Assembly (NCBI GenBank): GCA_024275145.1
Contig: JAJRZR010000100.1
Location: 1-55,448 of the forward strand
Reading direction: 5' to 3'
DNA from: Deltaproteobacteria bacterium
Lineage (GTDB): Bacteria > Desulfobacterota > Dissulfuribacteria > Dissulfuribacterales > QOAL01
Length of the DNA stretch: 55,448 nucleotides
Both the position numbers and the translations under genes were made by a program. The notes beneath the pieces are model-generated. The model was given only the letters and a program-made list of their open reading frames with translations, ran no database searches and had not been told where the DNA came from. Of this stretch, positions 46,959 to 54,639 are shown one piece after another (the stretch's first letter is position 1; the number at the start of each line of letters is the position of its first letter).

Positions 46959-49900
46959 ATGGGTTTTGTCCACCTTCACCTGCATACTGAATACAGCCTC
47001 CTTGACGGGGCCATAAGGCTCAAGGACCTGTTCCCAAGGGCCAAGGAGTTTGGATACGGCGCAGTAGCCATGACTGACCACGGCGTGATGTACGGGGCAC
47101 TCAAGTTCTACCAGCAGGCCCTGGCCCACGGCATAAAGCCAATCCTTGGGTGTGAGGCCTACGTGGCCCCAAGGGGTAGATTTGACAAAAATGCGAGGAG
47201 CGCAGGGGATGCTGCCTACCACCTCGTCCTGCTCGCCATGGATAATACCGGCTACAAGAATCTGCTCAAGCTGGTTACCAAGGCCCAGTTCGAGGGGTTC
47301 TACTACAAGCCCAGGATAGACATGGAACTCCTTGAAGAATTCAACCAGGGACTCATTGCCCTCTCCGCCTGCCTACACGGACAGGTCCCTGCTGCCCTCT
47401 TGAAGGGTGATGAAAAGGGGGCAAAGGCCCTGGCAGAGACCTATGCCAGTATCTTCAAGGACAGGTTCTATCTGGAGATCCAGGAAAACGGCATACCCGA
47501 GCAAACCGAGGTGAATAAGGGACTGATCGATCTTGGAAGGCGACTCGGCATCCCGCTTGTCGCTACGAACGATTGCCATTACCTGAGCTCTGGAGACGCC
47601 AAGGCGCACGAGGTCCTTCTGTGCATACAGACGGGCAAGACTATAAAGGATACGGATAGGATGCGATTTTCAACCGATGCCCTCTACTTCACGTCGCCGG
47701 AAGAGATGGCAAGGAGGTTTGAACAGCATCCTTACGCCCTGGATCTTACCGTTGAGATAGCCGAAAGGTGCAACGTTGAGCTTGAACTTGGCAGGCACCA
47801 CTTCCCTAAGTACCCCCTGAAGGATGGACAGACGTACGAAGAGCGCTTCGAGTCCCTTGCACGGCAAGGCCTGGAGGTCAGGCTGAAGGAGTTGAACCTG
47901 GACCCTGAGCAGGAAGGAATATACAGGAAACGCTTCGAGACCGAGCTTGAGGTCATCAAGGCCAAGGGCTTTGCATCCTACTTTCTCATCGTATCCGACT
48001 TCATAAACTGGGCCAAATCGAAATCCATTGCCGTAGGCCCTGGCCGGGGATCGGCCGCTGGCTCCCTGGTGGCCTACTCCATGAAGATCACCGACATCGA
48101 TCCTGTGCGCTACGGCCTGTTCTTTGAACGCTTCCTCAACGTGGAACGGGAATCCCTACCTGATATAGACGTAGACTTCTGCATGAGCCGGCGTGACGAG
48201 GTCATTCGTTACGTGGCTGAAAAGTACGGCGGGGAGGAATTCGTGGCCCAGATCATCACCTTCGGCCAGATGAAGGCGAAGGCAGTGATACGTGATGTGG
48301 GAAGAGGGCTCGGGATGCCATATCAAGAGGTGGACAAAATCGCAAAGCTTGTCCCTGATCAGCTCAAGATGACCCTGGAAAAGGCACTTGAGATGGAGCC
48401 CAAGCTCAGGGAACTTGAAAAAAAGGACCAGGGGGTAGCAGACCTCCTCACAATAGCCAGGGCCCTTGAAGGCCTTCCGCGCCACTCCTCCACCCATGCC
48501 GCCGGGGTGGTCATCTCGGACAGGCCAATGGTCGAATACCTGCCACTTACCAAGGGCCAGCACGATGAGACCGTCACCCAGTTCGACATGAAGGACGTGG
48601 AGAAGACAGGACTCATCAAGTTCGACTTCCTTGGGCTCAAGACCCTGACCGTAATAGACACGGCACTTAAGCTGATAAAGGAGCACACGGGACAGGATAT
48701 AGATCTTTCTACCCTCCCGCTTGACGACCATGAGACCTTTGAACTCCTTTCAAGGGGCGATACCACCGGCGTATTCCAGCTTGAAAGCAGCGGCATGAAA
48801 GACCTTATAAGGCGGATGAAGCCTTCAAGCTTCACTGACATGATCGCCCTCGTGGCCCTCTACCGGCCAGGACCACTTGAAAGCGGCATGGTGGACCAGT
48901 TCGTCAAGGCAAAACACGGAGAGATAGAGGTCAGTTACCTGCTTCCACAACTTGAACCCATACTGAAGGAGACCTACGGAGTTATCGTCTACCAGGAACA
49001 GGTAATGAAAATTGCCCAGGAATTGGCAGGCTACAGCCTGGGTGAGGGGGACCTTCTCAGGCGCGCCATGGGCAAGAAAAAGCCCGAGGAGATGGCGGAC
49101 CAGCGGGAGAGGTTCATGTCAGGGGCCAGGGAGAGGGGGATCCCTGAAGACAAGGCCCAGACCATATTCGATCTCATGGAGAAGTTTGCAGGCTATGGAT
49201 TCAACAAGAGCCATTCTGCTGCCTATGCCCTGATCGCCTACCAGACCGCTTGGCTGAAAACCCATTATCTCGTCCCGTTCATGGCATCCCTTCTGTCCAA
49301 CGAACTGGGCAACACCGACGGTGTTGTAAAATTTCTCACCGAGTGCCAGGCAAGGGGCATCAAGATACTTCCCCCCGATATAAATTTCAGTCGTACCGAC
49401 TTCACCCTTGAGGGGACCAGCATCCGCTTCGGCCTAGCCGCAGTCAAGAACGTAGGTGCCGGTGCCATCGAATCCATTGTAAGCCAGAGGGAAAAGGGCG
49501 GGAAATATACGGACTTCGAGGATTTCTGTTCCAGAGTGGATCTCAGAAAGGTCAATAAAAGGGTCATAGAGAGCCTTATAAGGTGTGGTGCCTTTGACTC
49601 CCTGGGCTGCAAGCGCTCGCAGCTAATGGCTGTGTTGGATCAGGCCATGGAGGCAGGTCAAGCAAAACGGAAAGAGAGGCTTGCAGGCCAGAGATCCCTG
49701 TTCGACTTAATGAGTAAATCTGCTGGTGACGATATGGCTGTAAAGGGAATATCTATCCCGGATATCCCAGAATGGCCAGATTCTGAGAAACTCAACAATG
49801 AAAAGCTGGCCCTTGGCTTTTACATTAGCGGCCACCCCCTGGACCCATACAGGCAGGATCTGGACAGGTTGTGTCATGTCAACACCAGGAACCTTATAGG

Positions 49901-50438
49901 GGTACCGGATGGCACCGTTGTAAGTCTTGCAGGGGTAGTAAGAAGTAAAAAGGAGATAGCCACCAGGAAAGGAGACAGGATGGCCTTCATCGTCCTCGAA
50001 GACCTCTATGGATCGGTAGAGGTGGTATGCTTCCCTGAAATCTACTCGAAAAGCCGAGAAGTCATTGACAGCGATGCGCCTTTATGGATAGAAGGGGATT
50101 TGAAGAAGGAAGGTGGGGCGGAGGAAACCGTCACCTGTAAGGTGCTCGCATCAAATGTCCGTCCGCTGGAAGAAATACGCAGGCTCAGGGCATCAAGCCT
50201 TGTTATCGAGCTTGAGGCCGACAGGGTGGATCCTGGGGTACTTGAAAAGATAAGGGATCTTCTCAGTGAAAGCCCTGGAGACTACCCTGTTTCCATATCG
50301 ATAGCGGTCCGGCCCCACGGAAGGGTCTTTCTGAGTCTTCCAGACGATTTCAAGGCGTCCAACACCCCTGAGCTATCCACCTCAATCTGTGAGCTATTGG
50401 GGTATCCAGGCATTAAGGTTGAATATCAGGCGCATTGA
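46959..50438 (+). CDS. dnaE: DNA polymerase III alpha subunit
   Basis: Replicative polymerase. 1159 residues: N-terminal PHP domain (FVHLHLHTEYSLLDGA), the catalytic palm with PDIDVDF (two Asp) and a downstream Asp, fingers, the (HhH)2 and OB regions, and a C-terminal tail near 1000-1159. The start at ATG 46959 gives the family-typical MGFVHLHLHTEYSLLDG; the 5-codon-longer TTG frame would overlap guaA. Gene order guaA-dnaE with one base between is unusual and implies co-expression. Confidence 0.96.
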   Translation: MGFVHLHLHTEYSLLDGAIRLKDLFPRAKEFGYGAVAMTDHGVMYGALKFYQQALAHGIKPILGCEAYVAPRGRFDKNARSAGDAAYHLVLLAMDNTGYKNLLKLVTKAQFEGFYYKPRIDMELLEEFNQGLIALSACLHGQVPAALLKGDEKGAKALAETYASIFKDRFYLEIQENGIPEQTEVNKGLIDLGRRLGIPLVATNDCHYLSSGDAKAHEVLLCIQTGKTIKDTDRMRFSTDALYFTSPEEMARRFEQHPYALDLTVEIAERCNVELELGRHHFPKYPLKDGQTYEERFESLARQGLEVRLKELNLDPEQEGIYRKRFETELEVIKAKGFASYFLIVSDFINWAKSKSIAVGPGRGSAAGSLVAYSMKITDIDPVRYGLFFERFLNVERESLPDIDVDFCMSRRDEVIRYVAEKYGGEEFVAQIITFGQMKAKAVIRDVGRGLGMPYQEVDKIAKLVPDQLKMTLEKALEMEPKLRELEKKDQGVADLLTIARALEGLPRHSSTHAAGVVISDRPMVEYLPLTKGQHDETVTQFDMKDVEKTGLIKFDFLGLKTLTVIDTALKLIKEHTGQDIDLSTLPLDDHETFELLSRGDTTGVFQLESSGMKDLIRRMKPSSFTDMIALVALYRPGPLESGMVDQFVKAKHGEIEVSYLLPQLEPILKETYGVIVYQEQVMKIAQELAGYSLGEGDLLRRAMGKKKPEEMADQRERFMSGARERGIPEDKAQTIFDLMEKFAGYGFNKSHSAAYALIAYQTAWLKTHYLVPFMASLLSNELGNTDGVVKFLTECQARGIKILPPDINFSRTDFTLEGTSIRFGLAAVKNVGAGAIESIVSQREKGGKYTDFEDFCSRVDLRKVNKRVIESLIRCGAFDSLGCKRSQLMAVLDQAMEAGQAKRKERLAGQRSLFDLMSKSAGDDMAVKGISIPDIPEWPDSEKLNNEKLALGFYISGHPLDPYRQDLDRLCHVNTRNLIGVPDGTVVSLAGVVRSKKEIATRKGDRMAFIVLEDLYGSVEVVCFPEIYSKSREVIDSDAPLWIEGDLKKEGGAEETVTCKVLASNVRPLEEIRRLRASSLVIELEADRVDPGVLEKIRDLLSESPGDYPVSISIAVRPHGRVFLSLPDDFKASNTPELSTSICELLGYPGIKVEYQAH

Positions 50439-50625
50439 CAATTGCCCCGAATCGGCTGGTGATCCTTAAGAAATCCTTGTTTTTAAGGGGGTTAGCCTGG
50501 TTCAGATGGATTTTTTACCTGGGAAACAACACATCTACCATCAGGGCCATCTCTTCATGCCCAATGGCACGCCACCAGATCGCGAACCCCGGAAAATAAT
50601 ATATCAACCCCTAAGGAGTTTCCAC

Positions 50626-50649
50626 ATGGCTAAAGAACATGTCTTCTAA
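50626..50649 (+). CDS. seven-codon leader ORF overlapping the kinase start
   Basis: ATG at 50626 with the strong site AAGGAG 7 bases upstream reads MAKEHVF and stops at 50649, beyond the kinase ATG (50639) and in another frame. The kinase start has no close ribosome site of its own, so the ribosome may reach it by coupling through this mini-ORF. Alternatively the true start is a frameshifted one. Confidence 0.35.
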   Translation: MAKEHVF

Positions 50650-52276
50650 CAAACATGGAAGGTGGCCTGACCCGGCCTATGTCAGGGAGCTTGAAAACCA
50701 GGTCAGGCATCTCAAGGAGCAGTTGGCACGGCTCGAGGACCTTCAAAGTGCCCTGCAAAAGAGCGAGAGCAGGCTCAGGGAGGCACAACGGCTGGCCCAT
50801 CTCGGTTTCTGGGAAGTGGACCTCTTAACCGGTGAACTTTACTGGTCGGATGAGACCTTTCGAATATTCGAGGTGGAACCGGATACGTTCGAGGCATCCT
50901 ACCAGGCCTTCCTTGACCTGGTCCACCCGGATGATCGAAGACTGGTGGACGAGACCTACAAAAAATCCGTTGAAAAAAAGACACACTATGAGATAGAGCA
51001 CAGGCTTCTTCTTAGAAATGGCAAGATAAAGTACGTAACAGAAAAGGGCCATACCGAATATGATGGATCAGGTAACCCGGTAAGATCCATGGGTATTGTC
51101 TGGGATATAACCGAACGGCATGAACTTGAGGAGCAGCTCCGCCAGTCCCAAAAAATGGAGGCAGTAGGCCGGTTGACCGGTGGTATAGCCCACGACTTTA
51201 ACAACCTCCTTACCACTATTCTCGGCTATTCGGAGATCGCCCTTTTAAGCCTGCCTGATGATGATCCCATGCATGTAAACGTCAAAGCAGTCTTCGAGGC
51301 AGCGGAAAAGGCCTCGATCCTGGTAAAACAGCTTCTGGCCTTCAGCCGCAAGGAGGTAATAGATACCCGGATCGTCAATCTGAGGACCATCGTATCCAAC
51401 ATCTCCTCTCTACTGGAACGGCTGATGGGAGAAGATATAATCATAGATTTCAACATAGACACTGAAACAAATAATATCCAGGCAGATGTCGGTCAGATGG
51501 AGCAGATCCTGCTCAATCTTTGTGTAAATGCACGAGATGCCATGCCAGGTGGCGGCAGGCTCATAATCGACATAGAACAGATAGAACTTGAGTGCGATTA
51601 TTATTCAGGGGGTCGGAAGCTATCATCCGGCAAATACGTCATATTGAGCGTGACAGACAATGGCTCTGGAATACCCCCTGAAAACATCGACAAGATCTTT
51701 GAGCCATTTTTTACCACGAAACAACAGGGACATGGAACCGGCCTCGGACTATCTACTGTATATGGAATAGTAAGACGGCAAAAGGGGCAGATATTTGTCT
51801 ACAGTCAACCTGGCGTTGGAACCACATTCAAGGTATATCTTCCCGTGGCAAAAGAGGATATGCCAGAGGACCAGATTCAGGCACCCGTCACCGATACCCT
51901 GCCCAGAGGCACGGAAACCATCCTTGTTGTGGATGATGAACCCGGGATCAGAAACCTCGTCCAGGACACCCTGGCCCCTTTGGGTTACAAGGTCTTGAGC
52001 GCCAGCGGAGGCAAGGAGGCCTTTGAAATCGTGCTCAAGAGCGATAAATTGGACCTTATTCTGACAGATGTTATCATGCCCGGGATGAATGGCATGGAGC
52101 TGGTAAACGCCCTTTCTGGCTCTGCCATGGGGATCAAGGTGCTTTTCATGTCGGGTTATACCGACAACGTAATAGCTAGGCATGGAATCCTCGAAAAGGG
52201 GATAAACTTTATTAGTAAGCCCCTGGTGCCCAGCCTACTTGCTGTAAAAATCAGGCAGATCCTTGACCGGCATTGA
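50639..52276 (+). CDS. hybrid histidine kinase: PAS, HisKA, HATPase and receiver
   Basis: 545 residues. An N-terminal coiled coil (about 12-50), a PAS domain of the PAS_3 type (about 55-160, LAHLGFWEVDLLTGELYWSDETFRIF), then HisKA with His 185 (LTGGIAHDFNNLLTTILGYSE), HATPase (N, G1, F, G2 boxes: LNLCVNARDAMPGGG, DNGSGIPPENIDKIFEPFFTTK, GTGLGLSTVYGIV) and a receiver (ETILVVDDEPG, acceptor Asp in LILTDVIMPGMNG near 475). It has no membrane segments, so it senses a cytoplasmic signal. No partner regulator is adjacent. The start has a mini-ORF upstream. Confidence 0.93.
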   Translation: MSSNKHGRWPDPAYVRELENQVRHLKEQLARLEDLQSALQKSESRLREAQRLAHLGFWEVDLLTGELYWSDETFRIFEVEPDTFEASYQAFLDLVHPDDRRLVDETYKKSVEKKTHYEIEHRLLLRNGKIKYVTEKGHTEYDGSGNPVRSMGIVWDITERHELEEQLRQSQKMEAVGRLTGGIAHDFNNLLTTILGYSEIALLSLPDDDPMHVNVKAVFEAAEKASILVKQLLAFSRKEVIDTRIVNLRTIVSNISSLLERLMGEDIIIDFNIDTETNNIQADVGQMEQILLNLCVNARDAMPGGGRLIIDIEQIELECDYYSGGRKLSSGKYVILSVTDNGSGIPPENIDKIFEPFFTTKQQGHGTGLGLSTVYGIVRRQKGQIFVYSQPGVGTTFKVYLPVAKEDMPEDQIQAPVTDTLPRGTETILVVDDEPGIRNLVQDTLAPLGYKVLSASGGKEAFEIVLKSDKLDLILTDVIMPGMNGMELVNALSGSAMGIKVLFMSGYTDNVIARHGILEKGINFISKPLVPSLLAVKIRQILDRH

Positions 52277-52466
52277 ATGCCAATAGCGATTTTTTACGAA
52301 CCTGGCAACAAGGGTACACATCGGATTGCCTTCCGGGCCCAAGGGATGAATGCTGTTCAACATTTCTCAATTCTTTTGCTGCCTGCGCCTGGCCCCGCAT
52401 CCCATGGCGGAAACCATTGTCTTGAAGGCATATCTTCATGGTCAACATAAAGGATGGGTCATTCTC

Positions 52467-53024
52467 ATGTACGCATTTGAAAAACCTGGTTATAAGAACA
52501 CGGATAGGATCCTGGGCCTACTGAAGGGGGCCTGTCAGGAATATGGCATAAAGGAAGTCGTTCTGGCCTCCACCCACGGTACCACAGGCCTTGCGGCGGC
52601 CAGGATGTTACAGGACGCACCGGATATAAGGCTTATTGTCGTAACCCATAACTTCGGCTTAAAGGATGCCGGCACCCTGGAGATGTCCCCTGAAACCAGG
52701 TCCGAGATAGAAAGCCTGGGTGCGACGGTATATACCGGCACCATGCCCTTTCGTAACATCGGCACGGCAATCAGGCAGATGGTAGGCTATTCCCAGCAGG
52801 ATCTCGTGGCGAACACACTAAGAATGCTGGGCCAGGGCCTGAAGGTCTGTGTCGAGATAGCACTTATGGCCTCTGATGCCGGCCTGATAGGCACGAACGA
52901 CATACTTACCGTTGCAGGTACAGCCAGGGGAGCAGATACCCTTGCCCTAATAAAACCGGCGCCATCAAACAGGCTTTTTGACCTCAAGATCCGAAATATC
53001 CTGGCAAAGCCTGTAAATTGGTAA
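52467..53024 (+). CDS. pyruvate kinase alpha/beta (C-terminal) domain protein, stand-alone
   Basis: 185 residues matching only the PK_C domain of pyruvate kinase ([75 protein letters not shown]). The catalytic barrel is absent, so it is not a pyruvate kinase. Stand-alone versions are known and their function is unknown. Start ATG 52467 gives a full domain; the longer frame to 52350 is unsupported. A dispersed-repeat tail ends about 14 bases before it. Confidence 0.85.
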   Translation: MYAFEKPGYKNTDRILGLLKGACQEYGIKEVVLASTHGTTGLAAARMLQDAPDIRLIVVTHNFGLKDAGTLEMSPETRSEIESLGATVYTGTMPFRNIGTAIRQMVGYSQQDLVANTLRMLGQGLKVCVEIALMASDAGLIGTNDILTVAGTARGADTLALIKPAPSNRLFDLKIRNILAKPVNW

Positions 53025-53047
53025 CCTTTTCATTGAGCCCCATAGAT

Positions 53048-53130
53048 CTTCATGCGGCCCGTACCCTTGGCGCCGCACCCATGGCATTAAACACGCCCCT
53101 GGGGAAGGATGTATCTTCAAGGTAAAATCA
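53048..53130 (+). repeat. dispersed intergenic repeat before smpB
   Basis: Head TTCATGCGGCCCGTACCCTT and tail GGATGTATCTTCAAGGTAAA (53107-53126). Confidence 0.6.
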
Positions 53131-53154
53131 ACATCAAAGGAGAGGACAAGGCCC

Positions 53155-53622
53155 GTGTCAAAAAAAAAGGAAGGTATAAAAATCGTATGCCAGAACCGCA
53201 AGGCCAGGCATGAATACCTTATAGAAGACACGTATGAGGCAGGCATGGCCTTGCTCGGCCCTGAGGTAAAATCACTCAGGGAGGGCCGGGCAAACCTCAC
53301 CGACGGCTATGTGGATATTCGAAACGGAGAGGCTTGGCTGCACAACGTTCACATCTCTCACTATCCCCATGCAATGAATGCCGGTCATATTGACCCTACC
53401 AGAACGCGCAAGCTATTGCTCAAGAAAAGGGAAATTAAAAGGCTTCAAGGCAAGGTCCAGGAAAGGGGCTACACCCTGATACCTCTTCGTATATATTTCA
53501 AGAATGGCAAGGCCAAGGTGGAAATAGCCCTGGCCAAGGGCAAGAAGCTCTACGACAAGCGCGAGACCATGCGCCGAATGACCATGGAACGTGAACTTCA
53601 AAAGAGGTACAAGATAAGGTAA
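53155..53622 (+). CDS. smpB: SsrA-binding protein
   Basis: 155 residues, full length for Smp[41 protein letters not shown] and LHNVHISHY, the basic C-terminal tail [26 protein letters not shown]. It binds tmRNA and delivers it to stalled ribosomes. The start is GTG 53155 with AAGGAG about 12 bases upstream. ssrA lies 91 bp downstream. Confidence 0.97.
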   Translation: MSKKKEGIKIVCQNRKARHEYLIEDTYEAGMALLGPEVKSLREGRANLTDGYVDIRNGEAWLHNVHISHYPHAMNAGHIDPTRTRKLLLKKREIKRLQGKVQERGYTLIPLRIYFKNGKAKVEIALAKGKKLYDKRETMRRMTMERELQKRYKIR

Positions 53623-53645
53623 AATCTCTCTCGGATGCTCTCACA

Positions 53646-53674
53646 TTGACGAGCTACCGATCACTGCTTATCTT
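53646..53674 (+). promoter_or_regulatory. sigma-70 promoter for ssrA
   Basis: TTGACG (53646-53651), 17 bases, TATCTT (53669-53674). Transcription would start near 53681, about 33 bases before the mature tmRNA end. Confidence 0.6.
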
Positions 53675-53713
53675 TTTTAAAATTTTAGAGCCAGCCATAA
53701 TCATTCCTCCGAT

Positions 53714-54066
53714 GGGGGCGAACCGGATTCGACGGGGGTATGGAAGCTCAAGTTGCGTGTCGGGGACCTGCAACCTCGTAAAAAGGCAGGAAAAAACACA
53801 AACGCCGACTCTGAATACGAGTACGCACTGGCCGCTTGATCGGCCACGTCTGACCTGGACCGCCTGCTGTCTAGGATCAGGCGTCATTCAAGCAGGATCG
53901 CTTTCGAGGGGTGCTTACCTCCTGGAAGGTTAAACATATGTAAGCTAGTCTGACCATCCCTTGTCCAGATGGGGCTGATCAGGCGAAACTTAATATCTGG
54001 ACTACGCACGTAGAGGCTTGGGTGGAATGCTTCCGGACGCGGGTTCGATTCCCGCCGCCTCCACCA
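53714..54066 (+). ncRNA. ssrA: tmRNA
   Basis: Rescues stalled ribosomes. The 5' end GGGGGCG pairs with CGCCTCC before the 3' ACCA, giving the tRNA-like acceptor stem; the T-loop GGTTCGATTCC is present. Length 353 bases. The tag frame starts at about 53786 and reads AGKNTNADSEYEYALAA before TGA at 53837-53839 (the first Ala may be the resume codon), ending in ALAA as usual. smpB lies directly upstream. The 3' end is a common island insertion site. Confidence 0.95.
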
Positions 54067-54222
54067 AACCACCTGTTGAGTTAACACAACCTCGTCCTAA
54101 TCCAAAAGTCCGGGAAATCTGAGTATGAAATTAATTTCGATTTCCTCAATTCTTATCAAACGGAGAATTGTGGCACCTTGTAATTGATTGATTTTACGAG
54201 TGTTATAAGATTGAGGTTTTCG

Positions 54223-54450
54223 GACGAGCGTTCGAAAAACGGGTGGTACGGTACAGGTTTTCGAACTTTTCAGAAAAAGGCCAAGAAGGAAACGGATTTC
54301 CACTTGATTTCCCATTCTGGAGAAAACGCTGTTTTCTGAGAATTACGCAACGCATGGAGAATAAAGCAATTACAGGGCTACTCATACCAGACTTGGTTTT
54401 CGAAAATGAAATATGGTCTGAGAGACCGGGTGTCATTTCGAACGCTCGTC
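54223..54450. mobile_element. 228-bp element with perfect 15-bp terminal inverted repeats
   Basis: GACGAGCGTTCGAAA (54223-54237) and its exact complement (54436-54450) bound a 228-bp segment without a gene. It contains a small internal inverted repeat (AGAAAAC/GTTTTCT, near 54320). It could be a MITE or other non-autonomous element; target duplications are not clear. Confidence 0.5.
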
Positions 54451-54518
54451 TGGGGAAATGAGCGGGAACTTGCGTTTATCTGTTTTCCCCATGCTTATAT
54501 TTTGCCCAACCCCTTAAT

Positions 54519-54547
54519 CCTAAAATAAGAAAGACTGTTATTTTAGG
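54519..54547. promoter_or_regulatory. fic operator, upstream palindrome
   Basis: CCTAAAATAA, 9 bases, TTATTTTAGG: a perfect 10-bp inverted repeat ending 9 bases before the -35 box. Confidence 0.6.
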
Positions 54548-54556
54548 TTACGCTGC

Positions 54557-54585
54557 TTGACTCCCGGTGTATCTTTTGTTATTCT
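54557..54585 (+). promoter_or_regulatory. sigma-70 promoter for fic
   Basis: TTGACT (54557-54562), 17-base spacer, TATTCT (54580-54585). It lies between the two palindromes. Confidence 0.6.
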
Positions 54586-54600
54586 AATATAAGCTATCAA

Positions 54601-54629
54601 TATAAAATAACGAAATGGCTTATTTTAGG
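54601..54629. promoter_or_regulatory. fic operator, downstream palindrome
   Basis: TATAAAATAA, 9 bases, TTATTTTAGG: the same 10-9-10 arrangement as the upstream palindrome, with two changed bases in the left arm. It covers the leader up to 11 bases before the start codon, so a bound protein would block transcription. Confidence 0.6.
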
Positions 54630-54639
54630 ATACGGGATA

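Larger units (their letters stand above)
54067..54639. other. 573-bp non-coding region downstream of ssrA
   Basis: AT-richer, with no copy of the dispersed repeat. It holds a 15-bp terminal-inverted-repeat element (54223-54450) and the fic promoter-operator region (54519-54629). No supportable gene. Confidence 0.6.

Noticed and set aside
53646-54087. Open frames on both strands across the tmRNA
   Set aside because: They overlap a structurally complete tmRNA with its tag frame.
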